NCBI GenBank assembly: GCA_038503075.1
Contig: JBCAML010000016.1
Location: 124,001 to 188,000 of the forward strand
Direction: 5' to 3'
Source: Gyromitra esculenta
Lineage: Eukaryota; Ascomycota; Pezizomycetes; Pezizales; Discinaceae
Length of the DNA: 64,000 bases
Positions 22,829-34,157 of this stretch are shown here, piece by piece; within the stretch, counting starts at the first letter, position 1; each line of letters starts with the position of its first letter. The translations under genes were made by a program, and so were the position numbers. The notes beneath the pieces are model-generated. The model was not told the origin of the DNA, searched no databases, and was given only the letters and a program-made list of their open reading frames with translations.

Positions 22829-25800
22829 TTTCTTTGTCTTTCTGTCTTTTGAGCGTGTAGGGAGTTCAAAGTCGCGTAAAGTAGTTGGAGGAAGATGGGG
22901 AGACGTGAGAACACACGCTATAAATAAAGAGCTCCGGCTGATTCTTGGCAGCCGTTTGAGTCACTAAGGCGGAAGCTCCGATCCTTGCTAGCGGATTAGT
23001 GATCATTCTAGAGCGACGGGAAGACGGGAATTCGCGAGCGCCCTGGATTACCCATGCGGTCAGATTTATAGTGCCGGATGACTAAGAGTTGACAATGGAT
23101 CTTGTGTGTGAAAGTGACGATTCTCTAACAAATCGAGATAATCAAGATACCGCATAACCGACAACGGGCTCGGAGGTTAAAATAAGATGTGGCGATGCTG
23201 GCTAACTATTTTGGGAAATTTTCTCTTCACAAGTGTACGCTGGGTGGCAAGATTTCTCATATAGGTAGTTGCCTTTAGAGGAAATATATCTACTTTCTTG
23301 ACTCGAATCTGGAGCCGCGCTCTGTTCCAGCCTCTTAACGCGTCCTCGGTTCTCGTCAGTTTATGCAGCACATTACCGAAGCTGCATTTTTTCCCGTATC
23401 TCTCAGACAAAAAGCGTGATAATTCCACCCTTCGTCATATATTTGTCAGCTGACGTTATAATCTGGCGATATGAGTACTCTATCTAATAGATGGGAGGAT
23501 TGAATTGGTAGAGTTGCCACCAGCTCAATTATGCGATTGAGCTATTTCTTTGATACATCAGAATTGTTACTCTGCGTGCGTCACCTCAGACATCGCGTGT
23601 TCTTAGGGAAGAATATCTGTTAGTTAATGCTGGGGGTAGGGATATGAAGATGGAACAGGTCTCACATTATTTCTTTGGTGACCTCACTGGACGGAAAACC
23701 CTGGCGTTCCATCTCCACACACCTACATGTACCCCTAGTATATGCTTTTGATTCGCTTGGTTTAGTGTAAAGTAACGCAAGATGATGAACGCATTAGGTA
23801 ATTAAATGCAACCCCTCTATCGAGTGCGTTCTCTAGAATAGACTGTTTTAATTGTGTATTATAAACTCCAAGTATTGGATAGTACGCGTATCCCTAACGA
23901 AGCTATACGTATCGTCGCTGATATATATCTGTATCCCAACTTATGACACACCGTCAGTACTTCCCATCGATTGGTATCAATCATTCTAAATTTTTGAAAT
24001 CCCCCAAACTGACATTTGCAAGGGTTCACAGATAACGAGTAGGTATTCTAAAAAGTCGCTAGGGGTCTTGCCTGAGTTCTCGCCGCGGAGCCGCAGCAAC
24101 GGAAGCGACGTCATACTAAACAGTTCGCCCCACTAAGTAGGGGGGTTTTGCACGAAATTTTGAAATTCGAGGGAAAGTGATGAAACTGGCGTGGGCGCCT
24201 AACAGGAGGAGGGGCTAAGAAGGCACAGACATCATTTCTGTCAGATTCCTGACCATATTTGCGTCAAATATAGTAAAGCCTGTTTTCTTATAGCACAAAT
24301 TTGAAACTATCGGTACTAAGGATTTAGGATTTCGGGTACCGGTAAAACCCTTGACAGAGCTCGATGAGAGCAGAGATCTATCTAGTCCCTCCTCCTGTGT
24401 AGGCAGACCACGTTTTGACGCTCATTCCATCGTTCGTGTCCGTATTTCACGACGCTTTAGCACAGCCACCTAACTGTATTTGCCACCGATCTAACCAAGC
24501 GAAAGGAGGGAGGGAACGGTATTTTCTCGCTAATTTAATAAATGTCACGCGGGTGAGTTCGAGTGACGAGAAGAGTGGAAGACCCTACGCTTTAGGGCCG
24601 GTATCTCTTTTGGCGTAGGAGTATATCTCTTCCGAGGTGGTGTTGCCTTGATAAGTATAGCGCCCTGCCTACTATACATGTAGTACCGGTCCTGAAAACG
24701 CACAAAGGGATCGCTACGGTAAAATCGCCTGTTTCCCCTGGCTTTGTTTGCTTTTACTCTCAGGCTTACTTCCCTAGGAGGGCCCGCTAGAACGACGCGA
24801 CGATCATTCCGCCATTGTTTTACATAAAGGATTCAATGGGGGGTCTTGGAATTCTCTCTTTCCCTTTCCTCCAACTCTAAGCGGAATGCTTATTTTATCT
24901 ACATGTGCTCTTCGCCTTCCTCTGATGCCTGATCGTGATGGTTTCTCTCCACACTCTTCCTGTTAATCTGGGTATTAGGATCTCTTAGCTTGCGTCTGTG
25001 AGCTCGTGCTGTGTCCGTCTAGTTTATACTTGCTAGATAGTTTACTGGTATGATTTCGCTCTGGTAGACTCCATCTCCAATTTCCTCGTTCCCCTAGCCA
25101 ATTTGTTGGATGTCTTTAGCGTATACTTACCACATGTATATTTTAATTTCAAACTGTAGTTGTAACGTCGAGCGTCTATGTACGGAGAAACCTAAGACCG
25201 AGAATTTCTAGGCTTACAATCACATCGTAGAAGCTAGGTGAATACAGACCATTTCCAAGAGGGGGCTTAAGGGCTATACCTCTCTAAGGTGATTTATACC
25301 AAATTTAGAGAGAGTGCTGGAGCTTGTTTATAGAGAAAATATCCCCTAAAATTCTCTTGAGTTGGTATGGTACAGATGAGTGAGGAAAATGAATCAGCCC
25401 CACCCTAGAGGTATGGTTTATCTACCAGTACTTCATCACCTGTGAACTTGCTTTAAACAGAAATTTGAGTAGTTATATTAGGGGAGTCATAAGTGTGAAT
25501 TTCTTCAAGTTATGGAATCATGAATTTTCGTTGCAGTGTGCCTTTCCCCGCCGAAATTAAGCACAAGTTCGAACCCGCTGAACCGAGATCTAGAGCTTCT
25601 ATTTCTATACAAAAAAAATCTAGGGACTTAGAGAGTTTATAAATCAAAATCTAGAGCTATTAGATGTATCTAATAACTCAACTTGCTCTTATCACAAACT
25701 TTGGTGGGAATTAGCTGAGGCAAAGTCTGCCTATTTTGGTGTATTTTAGCGGTTGTTTCCTCGCCCTTTTCACTCATCTGTACATGCATCCTAGACGCCA

Positions 25801-26079
25801 CCCCCTTGGCAACGGTCTGTATTTGACCAGCCTCTACGGCAGTAGCTCTGCGAAATTCTCACTCGCATCAGAGGCTCGTCTCTTATCGTCTTATCTTATC
25901 AACGGAGCTAGCACTAAACCGAGTTGAAGCAATGAAGCTGTGTAACCGTCAAGATGTGCGTTTGAACCCCACTATTGCCATTGACCCTCGGCATTGACAA
26001 CCCCCACCACTCTCTTTAAAGGGGCATTCAACTCTCGCACTCCTAAGATTTCTATAGCGTCAAACTGGGGTAGATCGTC
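22829..26079. other. Non-coding interval, nothing convincing
   Basis: The longest ORFs (such as 83 aa at 23177-23428 on the minus strand) match no family I recognise. No tRNA or clear terminal inverted repeat was found. Some sequence has the scrambled look of decayed repeats. Confidence 0.35.
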
Positions 26080-27415
26080 ATGGGGGGGATTGGCCCCTCT
26101 AGCCCCGAGAACCCGGTGCCAGAGCTCAATGAAACAGTCATTGCCACAATGCCATGGCCCGAACCCCAAGGGTTTAAAGAGTTTCGCAAGCAGCATCCAA
26201 AGTCCAAATTTATCTGGCACCAGCTCTCAGCTGCAAAAAAGGTACCAGAATCCGCTGACAAGGGGGGAGCCCAGCAGGAGGACGAAGAGGAGAATCATGC
26301 TACATCTGAGTTCAATCGGATTGGACTGAAGCGCCAGGAAATCGCCAATAGTGGACTGCTGGGATTGTATAAAGGAGCCACGATCATTCTTACGTCCGAT
26401 ATCCTTCCGTTACCAGACCAAGCGCCGAAATTAAAGTTGATACAGCTGTTTGCTGCGGGGTTCGACCATTTGCTGGAGGATCCGTTGTTTACGGATACGG
26501 ATATTGTCTTTGCGACAGCGAATGGAGTCCATGGGTATGTAAATGATATCCTCATGATCCTATCGTCCTAACCTCTCTTTATTGATGAGCTTTGGCCTCT
26601 CTTCCTACAACTTTCAACTAATATATAATATTAGACCCCAAATCACAGAACACGTATTCATGACCCTGCTCGCGATAAACCACCACTTTCCGCTTCTCCT
26701 GTCCTGGCAGCAATCCCGCTGCTGGGGGAAGCGGTCGACTCCAATCCCACCAGTATACGACCTTGTAACGCAGCGTATTGGAATTCTTGGCTACGGCTCC
26801 ATCGGCCGGCAAGTCGCACGTGTTGCTCACAGCCTTGGTATGTCGATTCACGCATACACTGCCTCGCCTCGGCCCACTCCAGGGTCGAGAAGAGACACTG
26901 GGTACGTTGTTCCAGGCACGGGCGACCCAGATGGCGCGTTCCCGGAGAAATGGTACTCAGGGACTAGGCCGGAGGAACTGCATGAGTTCCTAGGCAGCGG
27001 ATTAGATGTGGTCGTTGCCTCGGTCCCGTTGACGAAAGATACGCGCCATTTCCTCTCAACGAAGGAATTTGATATTCTCTCAGCGCCAAGGCCCAAAACT
27101 GGGAAGGGGGCTTTCGTGATAAATATTTCGCGCGGCGGGATTATCGACCACGATGCGCTGCTAGTCGCGCTTAAGAAGGGATTGGAAGACGAAAAAGGAG
27201 GATTAAAGGGTGCGAGTTTGGACGTCACAGAGCCGGAACCTTTGCCGAAGGAAAGTGAATTGTGGGGGCTAGAGAACGTGGTTATCACGCCACATATTAG
27301 CGGTCATGGAAGTGCTTATTTAGAAAGGGTTATTGGGATTCTGGCCTTGAATTTGGAGCGGTTGAGGACGGGTGGAAGGTTAGTCAATGTTGTGGATCGG
27401 GAAAGAGAGTATTAG
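26080..27415 (+). CDS. D-isomer-specific 2-hydroxyacid dehydrogenase (NAD-binding)
   Basis: Cytosolic oxidoreductase of the D-2-hydroxyacid dehydrogenase family, which interconverts 2-keto and D-2-hydroxy acids with NAD(P)H; the exact substrate is unknown. Exons 26080-26534 and 26635-27415 give 411 aa; the 100-nt intron has a GTATGT donor and an ATTAG acceptor. Motifs: ITEHVFMTLLA, the Rossmann glycine motif ILGYGSIGRQVA at about residues 202-213, the active-site Arg in INISRGGIIDHDAL, the Glu in DVTEPEPLP and the catalytic His in VVITPHISGHG. A family-typical insertion follows the first Rossmann strand (TASPRPTPGSRRDTGYVVPG). The N-terminal start MGGIGPSS is the only good Met upstream of the conserved region. 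It converges on the LPMO-like gene 250 bp downstream. Confidence 0.93.
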
Positions 27416-27666
27416 ATCTACGAGGCTTTTCATAGCAGCTTGGGTATTAGTGACTATATTGATCGACTATTGTATAGGTATTGCATCGCAATGGAATCCC
27501 ACGATATGATTTTCCAATATCTGTTGATTTCCTGTTTATTCAGAGACCATATCTCTTGCAATAATCCAACCATCTTTCCTTCTGACAAATAAATAATCGG
27601 GAAGGATACAAAAAAAAACCCCCCAAGATATCTACGCCACTAAAAGCATAACTCGCCAGCACACCC

Positions 27667-28577
27667 TCAAACACAGTCCGTCCCAGTCGGAGGAGCAGAT
27701 TTATTCCCATCCCCCCTCTGCACCACCGCGCCCGGGTTCGGAAACTCCACAGCAATCCCCTCCGGAACCGTACACCCGTTCGTCCCGATCTGCGCAACAA
27801 ACGTTCTTGGATACGCGGTGCCAAGGCCCGAACCACCCCCAGTGATGGTGACCGGCGCACAGTTCATATACATCTCTCGATTACCAATTTTATTGAACCA
27901 AGTCCTATATATATTCGTCAAGCATTACTACAACCAAAATTCAAAAACAGAGCAGAAGGAACGGAAGGGATGCGGGGGAGAGGGGGGAGGGGAGGAGGTA
28001 CTTACCACGCGAACAGAGCAGCACCGCTCGCAGCCGCCGCTGGAATGGGGAAACTAAACGTACCGCCGTTTTCAACCGGACAAGCACCTAACCACCTCAA
28101 CTATATTAGCCCCCATAAACCCTTTACCACGAGGGAGGGAGGGAGGGAGGGAAAAACTTACCAATCCAGGATTTGATGACTTTGAAAGTAGCGCCGTTAT
28201 CGTACGACAGTGAAGCCTGGCAGCTACCACCACCGTGGATTGCAGCTCCCTCTAATCTGAAATACAATATTATTAGCCCACGAAAAACCGTAAGGCTGAG
28301 AGGAAGGGAGGGGGGATATTTACGTGAAACTCTGTGTACTGCCTGCAGCCCAAGTACCTACAGAGTGGCCGGCGCCACGAGCAACGTCTTTATGGTACTG
28401 TTTACATGGGAACTGTGGGCCCTTGATGGGAAAGCTGAGGTCAAAGTCGACATTCTTAGTGAATGGGTTATCTTTGTATCCCAGGCTCGTGGGTGCCTTC
28501 ATGAGGATGTGGCCGTGGGCTGAGAAGATGGATGATGCGGCGAATGCGTAGAAGATGAGGTTCTTGGAGGTGAACAT
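27667..28577 (-). CDS. Secreted LPMO-like protein (AA11-like, copper His-brace)
   Basis: Probable extracellular lytic polysaccharide monooxygenase or relative. Exons 28324-28577, 28162-28256, 28006-28087 and 27667-27904 give 222 aa in one frame. A signal peptide ([20 protein letters not shown]) is followed directly by [14 protein letters not shown], so cleavage would expose His21 as the N-terminal copper ligand. The second His is in [10 protein letters not shown] (about 92), and the likely axial Tyr in [12 protein letters not shown] (about 156), preceded by LFAWTWFNKI. Cysteines pair plausibly (FPCK, GSCQ, ACP, MNCA). There is no carbohydrate-binding module and no GPI-like tail; the C-terminus ends with a Gly/Pro-rich linker and Cys-Val. 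Substrate (chitin, cellulose or a cell-wall polymer) not determined. Class number is from memory of similar fungal sequences. Confidence 0.85.
28131..28151 (+). repeat. GGGA tandem with G-quadruplex potential in LPMO intron 2
   Basis: Five consecutive GGGA units on the plus strand, which is the template strand for the minus-strand LPMO gene, lie inside the intron 28088-28161. The adjacent intron 27905-28005 also has a G-rich run (about 27973-27998). Confidence 0.7.
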
Positions 28578-29948
28578 TCTTGGGATGTGAGGAGTAAGGA
28601 TGGAAGAAAAGACTGAAGGGGGGAGAGATAAAGATATGGCTTCTAACGAGAGTGTGGAAATGACTAGAAGGTAGTGGCTATATTTCGTGGTGAGGAGGGA
28701 TTTGGTGGATTGAGAATCTATTTAAGTATAGAGACTCTATCATTATAGTTTACGGAAATGATCACGGTGGTGGTGCTATGGCGGGAACGTCGAGCTGTCA
28801 AAATGATCTTCGGTGTGAGTATCGAGTTGAATCCATCCTAGGCAACTGACGAATTCAGCTGTAGAAAGAAATGTTTCTAGGAGTTTGATGAAAACATTCG
28901 ATAGTTGGGTTATACTAGTACTACATTGAGGTTCGGAGTTAGGCAGTTAACAGTATCTCGTTGAAATAACAGCGAATATGCGCTTCTATAGATGTCACTA
29001 GTATCTCTCTATCAATAACTATTTCAAATGTATCTTTTCAATATTTTCCATTCGCAAGACCCAATAGTAACACGAGTAAAGTGCCATAAGAATCACGAAG
29101 ACCGACTAAACTTTCCACCAGACCAAAGCTCCCATGACCGAAAGCAGTCCGCTCGCGATGGTGAGCTAGGCCAGGGCTCATAGTTCAACGAGAGAGAAGC
29201 GAATAGCGTGATAATAGCGATTGTATGGTAGTTGACTATTCCAAATGCTCCATTGCCAAGGCGTATTCCTGGCCCCACTACTGCCGCATTCAGACTTATC
29301 GTTTGTATCTACCTTAGGCCCTAGCTAGTACATGCAGTTTATAACTAGGGGTTCTCTCGTTTACATTCCAAGTAGTCTCGCTACAAGATCTAGCTTATTA
29401 GGTTAGGTTTAGCGATGATACTACATTCCAAGCTGAAATTGCTGTCCCAAGGCGGCCAAGATACCACAGTCCCAAGACTGAAAAGAGATCTCCCTACATT
29501 CCTTTCGGAAGATTCACGTGACTCCCTGACGGGATGAACAAACCTCACCCAAAGCACGCAGGCTGGTAGCCTATCACCATGAGGAACGAAATAGAACAAA
29601 TGTAGTTTTTTTAGCCCTGATTATACACAAAATAATTAATAAATATTGCCCCACTTCAACTAAGCATAAAAGGAAACGGAATGATTCTTCATCAAAATCG
29701 GGAGCTCTGCTCAACCGAGAGCTCTAGGTAACCTCTAAAACAAATTTTCCAAAAACGCATCAAAGCGTGTACTTAGCCAAGCATAATTAAGCAAAATAGT
29801 TCTTCACTGTCGACAGCAGTGATGTAGAATTCCATAAAAATCCCAACTGAATTACGGATCCCACCTAGGAGATCTTCGAATTTCTCCCGAAGGAAAATTG
29901 CTTTTCGTTCGCGGGACTCCGTACCAAAAAGTAGTTGATTGGCTTGGG
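28578..29948. other. LPMO promoter side and non-coding interval
   Basis: No gene seen. Three similar ACATTCC-containing segments (around 29364, 29422 and 29493) are too short to interpret. Confidence 0.35.
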
Positions 29949-31057
29949 CTAGATTCCGAGAGAGGGTAAGTTAATTGAGCCAACTTGGAAATTTTGGGAG
30001 GAAGTTGAGGGGGTTGTACCAATCTGGTGAACGATCGACCTACGAGCAAGAGTAAAACTGATCTTGAGCGCGAACAGTCTAACCTGTCGAAGGTTACTCT
30101 CGCACTCAAGGAGGATCCTGCGAATCCCGTTGCAGCAAGAGTAAAACTGCAATTTCGGTCAAGACGTTAGCCTTTACAATAGTTCTTTATTCAAGTTCTA
30201 AAACTAGATAGTGTAAGAATGACTTACCTGCATGATCTGTGGCAAACAGAAAGCTGTAGTTGCTTCAAAGGCAACCCTGCCTAACCTACCAATCTCGCTG
30301 ACAAGATGATAAGCGTGCTGTTCATACAACTTTGGGTTTCTCCCAACAGAAACCTCATTTCTAACTGACATACTTGGGAGAAGGGCCATCTGATCGGGGG
30401 TAGTTAGTTCGATCAGCTGGTAGTCGACTATCTGCTCATCGACATCAGAGTCGATGACATCCCCCATGTCAGTATCGCTATCGAGGACACCATCCTCGAT
30501 GACGTCTGGCCCGCCAACCTCCGACTCAAAAACAGAGACAACATCATCTCCTACAGAACCCTCCTCAGAAACCAAGTCAGCATCATCCCCCGCAGAGCCC
30601 TGCTCCGAAACCAAGTCTACAGAACCCCCCACTGAATCGTCCCCAGAAAGCAAGCCAGCATCACCCCCCACATAGTCCTGTCCAGGAAGAACAGTCCACC
30701 CAGAAATCAGGTCGCTGATCCTCGCGACCAAATCTTCATTCTGGGCAACGCTTTGCTCGCAGGCACCCAGCTCCCCAATCAGCTCCATGGTCCGTTCCAT
30801 GGCCGACGGGTGTCCCGGTTGCATCGTCAGGTATGCAATATGGGCATCTGGCGTAGCCGGTAAATGCTGGGAGTTTCGTCAATCTTAGTAGGGGGGCGGG
30901 GGGGGAGAGGAGAGGAGAGGAGACTTGCATACTGGACACCGATTTCGGGCCCCGCGAGCGGGGGGTCCTGCATGTTTCTTTGTCTCACGTCATACTCCTG
31001 CCAATTGGGATTCTGGAGAGGTACATGTAGTGTTAGCATTAGCTGTTCCTGTGACAT
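29949..31057 (-). CDS. Unrecognised protein with acidic 13-residue repeats
   Basis: Three exons, 30929-31057, 30228-30866 and 29949-30146, give 321 aa in one frame. The second intron is ordinary (GTAAGT...TTGCAG). The first fits only a GC-AG intron (GCAAGT donor after codon TAT, CCCAG acceptor), 62 nt with a pyrimidine-rich body. The middle exon has SAMERTMELIGELGACEQ, predicted helical, then four to five copies of a 13-residue acidic unit such as LVSEQGSAGDDAD and LVSEEGSVGDDVV. The last exon is basic/hydrophobic (RRILLECESNLRQVRLFALK). There is no signal peptide or TM. Alternative starts upstream in the same frame (31246, 31102) cannot be excluded, including one with a further short intron. 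I do not recognise the family. Confidence 0.55.
30541..30720. repeat. Degenerate 39-bp tandem repeat coding for acidic 13-aa units
   Basis: It lies within the middle exon of the unrecognised minus-strand gene. The units encode variants of L-(V/L)-S-(E/G)-x-x-S-(V/A)-G-(D/G). Copies are diverged at the DNA level but keep the frame. Confidence 0.55.
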
Positions 31058-32165
31058 CACCGCACAAACGGAGGCAGAATAGCCAGGAATACATACCATC
31101 TCAACTGAATTCGAGTTCCTGGAAAGAGAGAAGGAGAGTGGAGGAGAGGATTCAAAGCTCAGACAGCAGACATGTACCGAACCCAGGTTTTGGGGGATGA
31201 ACGGAGGAAGCCCAGGATGGAGTGATGGGGGGTGCCGGTAGTCCAATTTATACCCGGCGAGGGGTATTTCGTTTCGGACTAGGCTATAGTAGTGGGGCTT
31301 TGTGGGTGGTAGTGGGCTTTTTTAAGCCCAGAATGTGGAAAAAAACGTGGTGTTTTTTACCGGTGGGTTGTACATGCAGCTTTAGATTTGAGGGAATTGG
31401 ACTGAGGGATGCTGGGTATATGGCTTCCAAGCTCCATCCGACTGAACGACATAGTCATGCAAATCGTGACCCTATTTCTGGTGGCAGTATTGAGGAGAGA
31501 GAAACATATAGTACGCAAAAAGGGGATGAACTTGGTATAGTACTAACACGGCATTTTAGCAAACATTTCGTTGGTGTAAGATCGAACTAGCGTGGCCCAC
31601 GAGGCGCCTCGAGGCGAGCAATAGCTATAGGGCAGGCCTCGTGGACTAGCAATCTCACCCCGTTCTCTCTCACACTATAACTTGGATTAATACATAAAGG
31701 ATTCTATATCGATACAGCAATTACAACTTTTTTCAGTGTACTTTTACAGCGGGTACTGGAATATTCAGGGCGAACGAGATTGATTGCTTGTGTCCTCTAC
31801 AGTGTGCCCGTGGACTCGGGCCTATGTTTCTCCCTAATATCTGCCCCGAAGAGCCCGTATTAGGAAGCTCCTCCAATCGAGTGACTTATTTGGCGGACGA
31901 GTGATTCCTCATGACGGCGATTGAGTCGATCGTCTGACTTACTGCTTGCACACGATGGGACCATGATATATTCCACGATAAAGGTAGTAAATAACTACAT
32001 TATATTTCTGGTATCCCGCATATGGTATAAAACAAAAGCAGCAATGCAAAGCACTACAATACACTACACAGATCGAAAGCAGGGTCCTTAGTTTTCTCTC
32101 GCCATTCCCTTCCTTCTATTATCCCATAATTACTATATCGCCCAAAAAAACGCCACAGTTCTAAA
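31058..32165. other. Intergenic, no gene seen
   Basis: It holds the 5' side of the acidic-repeat gene and the 3' side of PFA4. A small hairpin with 9-bp arms CCACGAGGC/GCCTCGTGG lies at 31597-31644. No coding potential recognised. Confidence 0.35.
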
Positions 32166-33515
32166 TCACCGTCCCCGCACCATCTTCCTCCTAATCAACT
32201 CGGCCAACGGCACATCATCGTCCCCGCCCTCCGCCTCCTCGTCAACCCCGTAGTCCGCCAGCGTCTCCCCGTCCTCATTAGTCCACTTCTTCTTATTCCT
32301 GGTCGGCGCCAACTCGCGTCCTCTATCCTCCTCATCTTCGTACCCGACATTCAGCCCGTCCAATCCCTTCCCGGGACCGCCGTACCCCCTCCTTCTCGTC
32401 AAATCCTCCTTCTGCCGCCTCCGCACCCCCTCAACCCAATCATCGCCGCTCTCGCCGCTCTCGCCCATCACCGCGCCACTCGGCACAAACAGGCTCTTGC
32501 CCTCGCCCGCCACAAACTTATCCGGATCCGGGGGGGGCCAAACCGCCGTCAGATCCTCGAACCCGTTGACCTCCCACTCCAGCCCGCCCTTCAGCAGCAG
32601 TCCCCCGCTGCCCCTGATAATCTCGGCGACGTCGCGCGTCCGCGCCAGCGGCCAGTACCACGCGAGGATGTTCCCCGTGCCGCCGTGCGCGGAACACAGA
32701 TTATCCCAGAAGCCGATATCGTACGGGAACTGTTGTCGGCGGGCGCGTTTGCGAGCGACGAGGACGTCGTGGCGGTCCTGCTCCCACGACTCGATGGTGG
32801 TGTATCCCTCGGCCGCCGACCACAGCGTGCGCAGGTACAGTATGCACAGCGAGAAGGTGACCATCAGGTCCACGAACAGCAGCGCGGCGAGGAGCAGCAG
32901 CTCGGGCAGGGTGTGCGGGCCGTTGTAGCTCGGCTCGTCGCGGGCGTCCCAGACCGCCCAGCCGCGCTGCAGCAGCTGCAGGAAAAGGTATGCGCACGCG
33001 GTGCTCGCGAAGAAGAGGAAGCGGAGAAAGTGCGGGAGGTTCCGGTAGCCGACGCAGTTGTTGGTCCAGGGGCAGTGGTGGTCCATCCGTAGCACACATC
33101 TGCTTATAGCGTTAGGGTCCATTCGACACAATCTACCAATTGGAGAAAGACAACGATACTTTTTGCAGGTTTTACAATGGTGGCATCGAGGCGGTTTGAA
33201 GGATTCGCACTTTCGACACCATTTAGAACCCCGTGCGACGAGTCGGCGCTCCTCGGCCCGGCCACGGCCTTCTTCAGCGTCTTCGGCATCAACGCTCACG
33301 TCTTCGGGGGCCCAGTTCTTGGGGGGGCCGCCAGGGTGCGTGAGGATGCTGCGGGCATAGGTGATCCAGATGCAGCCCACAAGGGTGTTGAAGAAGACGG
33401 TCTGACTGCGGGAGAGGTGCGGGTGCAGCAGGAAGAGCTGGGAGGCGTAGGCAAGGAAGCAGATCAGCAAGATGACGCCCGCGACAGCCAGGCGGGAGAG
33501 CCGTGGGTCGAGCAT
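32166..33515 (-). CDS. PFA4: DHHC palmitoyltransferase, Pfa4 type
   Basis: S-palmitoyltransferase of the ER membrane; in yeast Pfa4 acylates the chitin synthase Chs3 and amino-acid permeases. Exons 33160-33515 and 32166-33099 (60-nt intron, GTATCG donor, GCAG acceptor) give 429 aa. Splicing restores the cysteine-rich domain WCRKCESFKPPRCHHCKTCK joined to KCVLRMDHHCPWTNNCVG, with the catalytic DHHC at about 125-128. Four membrane segments: LAVAGVILLICFLAYASQ and VFFNTLVGCIWITYA before the domain, LRFLFFASTACAYLFLQLL and LLLLAALLFVDLMVTFSLCI after it. The TTxE motif is present as TTIESWE, and the Pfa4-typical FPYDIGFWDN and WPLA segments follow. The C-tail is long and acidic. Start: MLDPRLSRL at 33515 fits the family; an in-frame ATG at 33623 would add 36 residues. 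Confidence 0.9.
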   Translation of the reverse strand: MLDPRLSRLAVAGVILLICFLAYASQLFLLHPHLSRSQTVFFNTLVGCIWITYARSILTHPGGPPKNWAPEDVSVDAEDAEEGRGRAEERRLVARGSKWCRKCESFKPPRCHHCKTCKKYRCLSPIGRLCRMDPNAISRCVLRMDHHCPWTNNCVGYRNLPHFLRFLFFASTACAYLFLQLLQRGWAVWDARDEPSYNGPHTLPELLLLAALLFVDLMVTFSLCILYLRTLWSAAEGYTTIESWEQDRHDVLVARKRARRQQFPYDIGFWDNLCSAHGGTGNILAWYWPLARTRDVAEIIRGSGGLLLKGGLEWEVNGFEDLTAVWPPPDPDKFVAGEGKSLFVPSGAVMGESGESGDDWVEGVRRRQKEDLTRRRGYGGPGKGLDGLNVGYEDEEDRGRELAPTRNKKKWTNEDGETLADYGVDEEAEGGDDDVPLAELIRRKMVRGR

Positions 33516-34157
33516 TGTTGGAGGAGGGAGGAGGGAGGGAAGCGAAGGAGCTGGAGCTTGTGCTGAGGGCCGGGTAACGCGGATCAAAGTTGGGCCGCGT
33601 CCGGGCGGGTCATCGGGTGTCACTCGGTGGCTATTGGGGGAATGCTGGAATCTCGGGGCACGCAGGGACGAACAGGAGGCTCGACTGCTTGCCTGCGAGA
33701 GGCGGGCACACAGCCCCTATCTAAATAGCGCTCTCGGGCGCCTGTCTCTCGATCATTTCCGACTCCGAGGCCACGCCCGTATTAGGAAGCATATCCAACA
33801 GAAGTGTTGGAGATGCTGTGTGGTGTCTATTAGATGGTGCAGCAGGCCTGGAGATTGTATTATATTATATTACACTATATTACACTGCTAAACCAGCATT
33901 AAGACGCCAATCAAGCACAGCCAGAAAGATGCGTGGCTGCAGTGTCCCGGCAGAGTCTGCACACGCAGCAGCTCTTGGAGCAAGCAGCCCTCTCTATTAA
34001 CAGCCCTCTCAGCAACAATCCCCCAACCAACGCCCACGAACATCGTGTCAAGTGAAATCTATAGACCCAGCCCTTCCCTACCATGCCCTGCCACATCTAC
34101 AAAAGAACCAAAAGAGAGAACTCGTCCCTTAAACCCACCCCCACCCCCACCCCCCAC
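33516..34157. other. PFA4 promoter / 3' end of MFS gene
   Basis: No separate gene seen. Two tandem minus-strand genes flank it. A TATTATATTACACTATATTACAC-like AT run lies near 33860. Confidence 0.4.

Noticed and set aside
23177..23428. 83-codon minus-strand frame as a transposase fragment
   Set aside because: A helix-turn-helix-like start was considered, but no DDE/DDD motif or TIRs are near and the similarity is not convincing.
25373..25787. 14-bp inverted repeat GTACAGATGAGTGA as ends of an element
   Set aside because: Several 14-bp inverted matches are expected by chance in 64 kb; no TSD or further pairing is seen.
31855..33793. 16-bp direct repeat GCCCGTATTAGGAAGC at about 31855 and 33778
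   Set aside because: About one exact 16-mer repeat is expected by chance in a window this size, and the flanks do not match.
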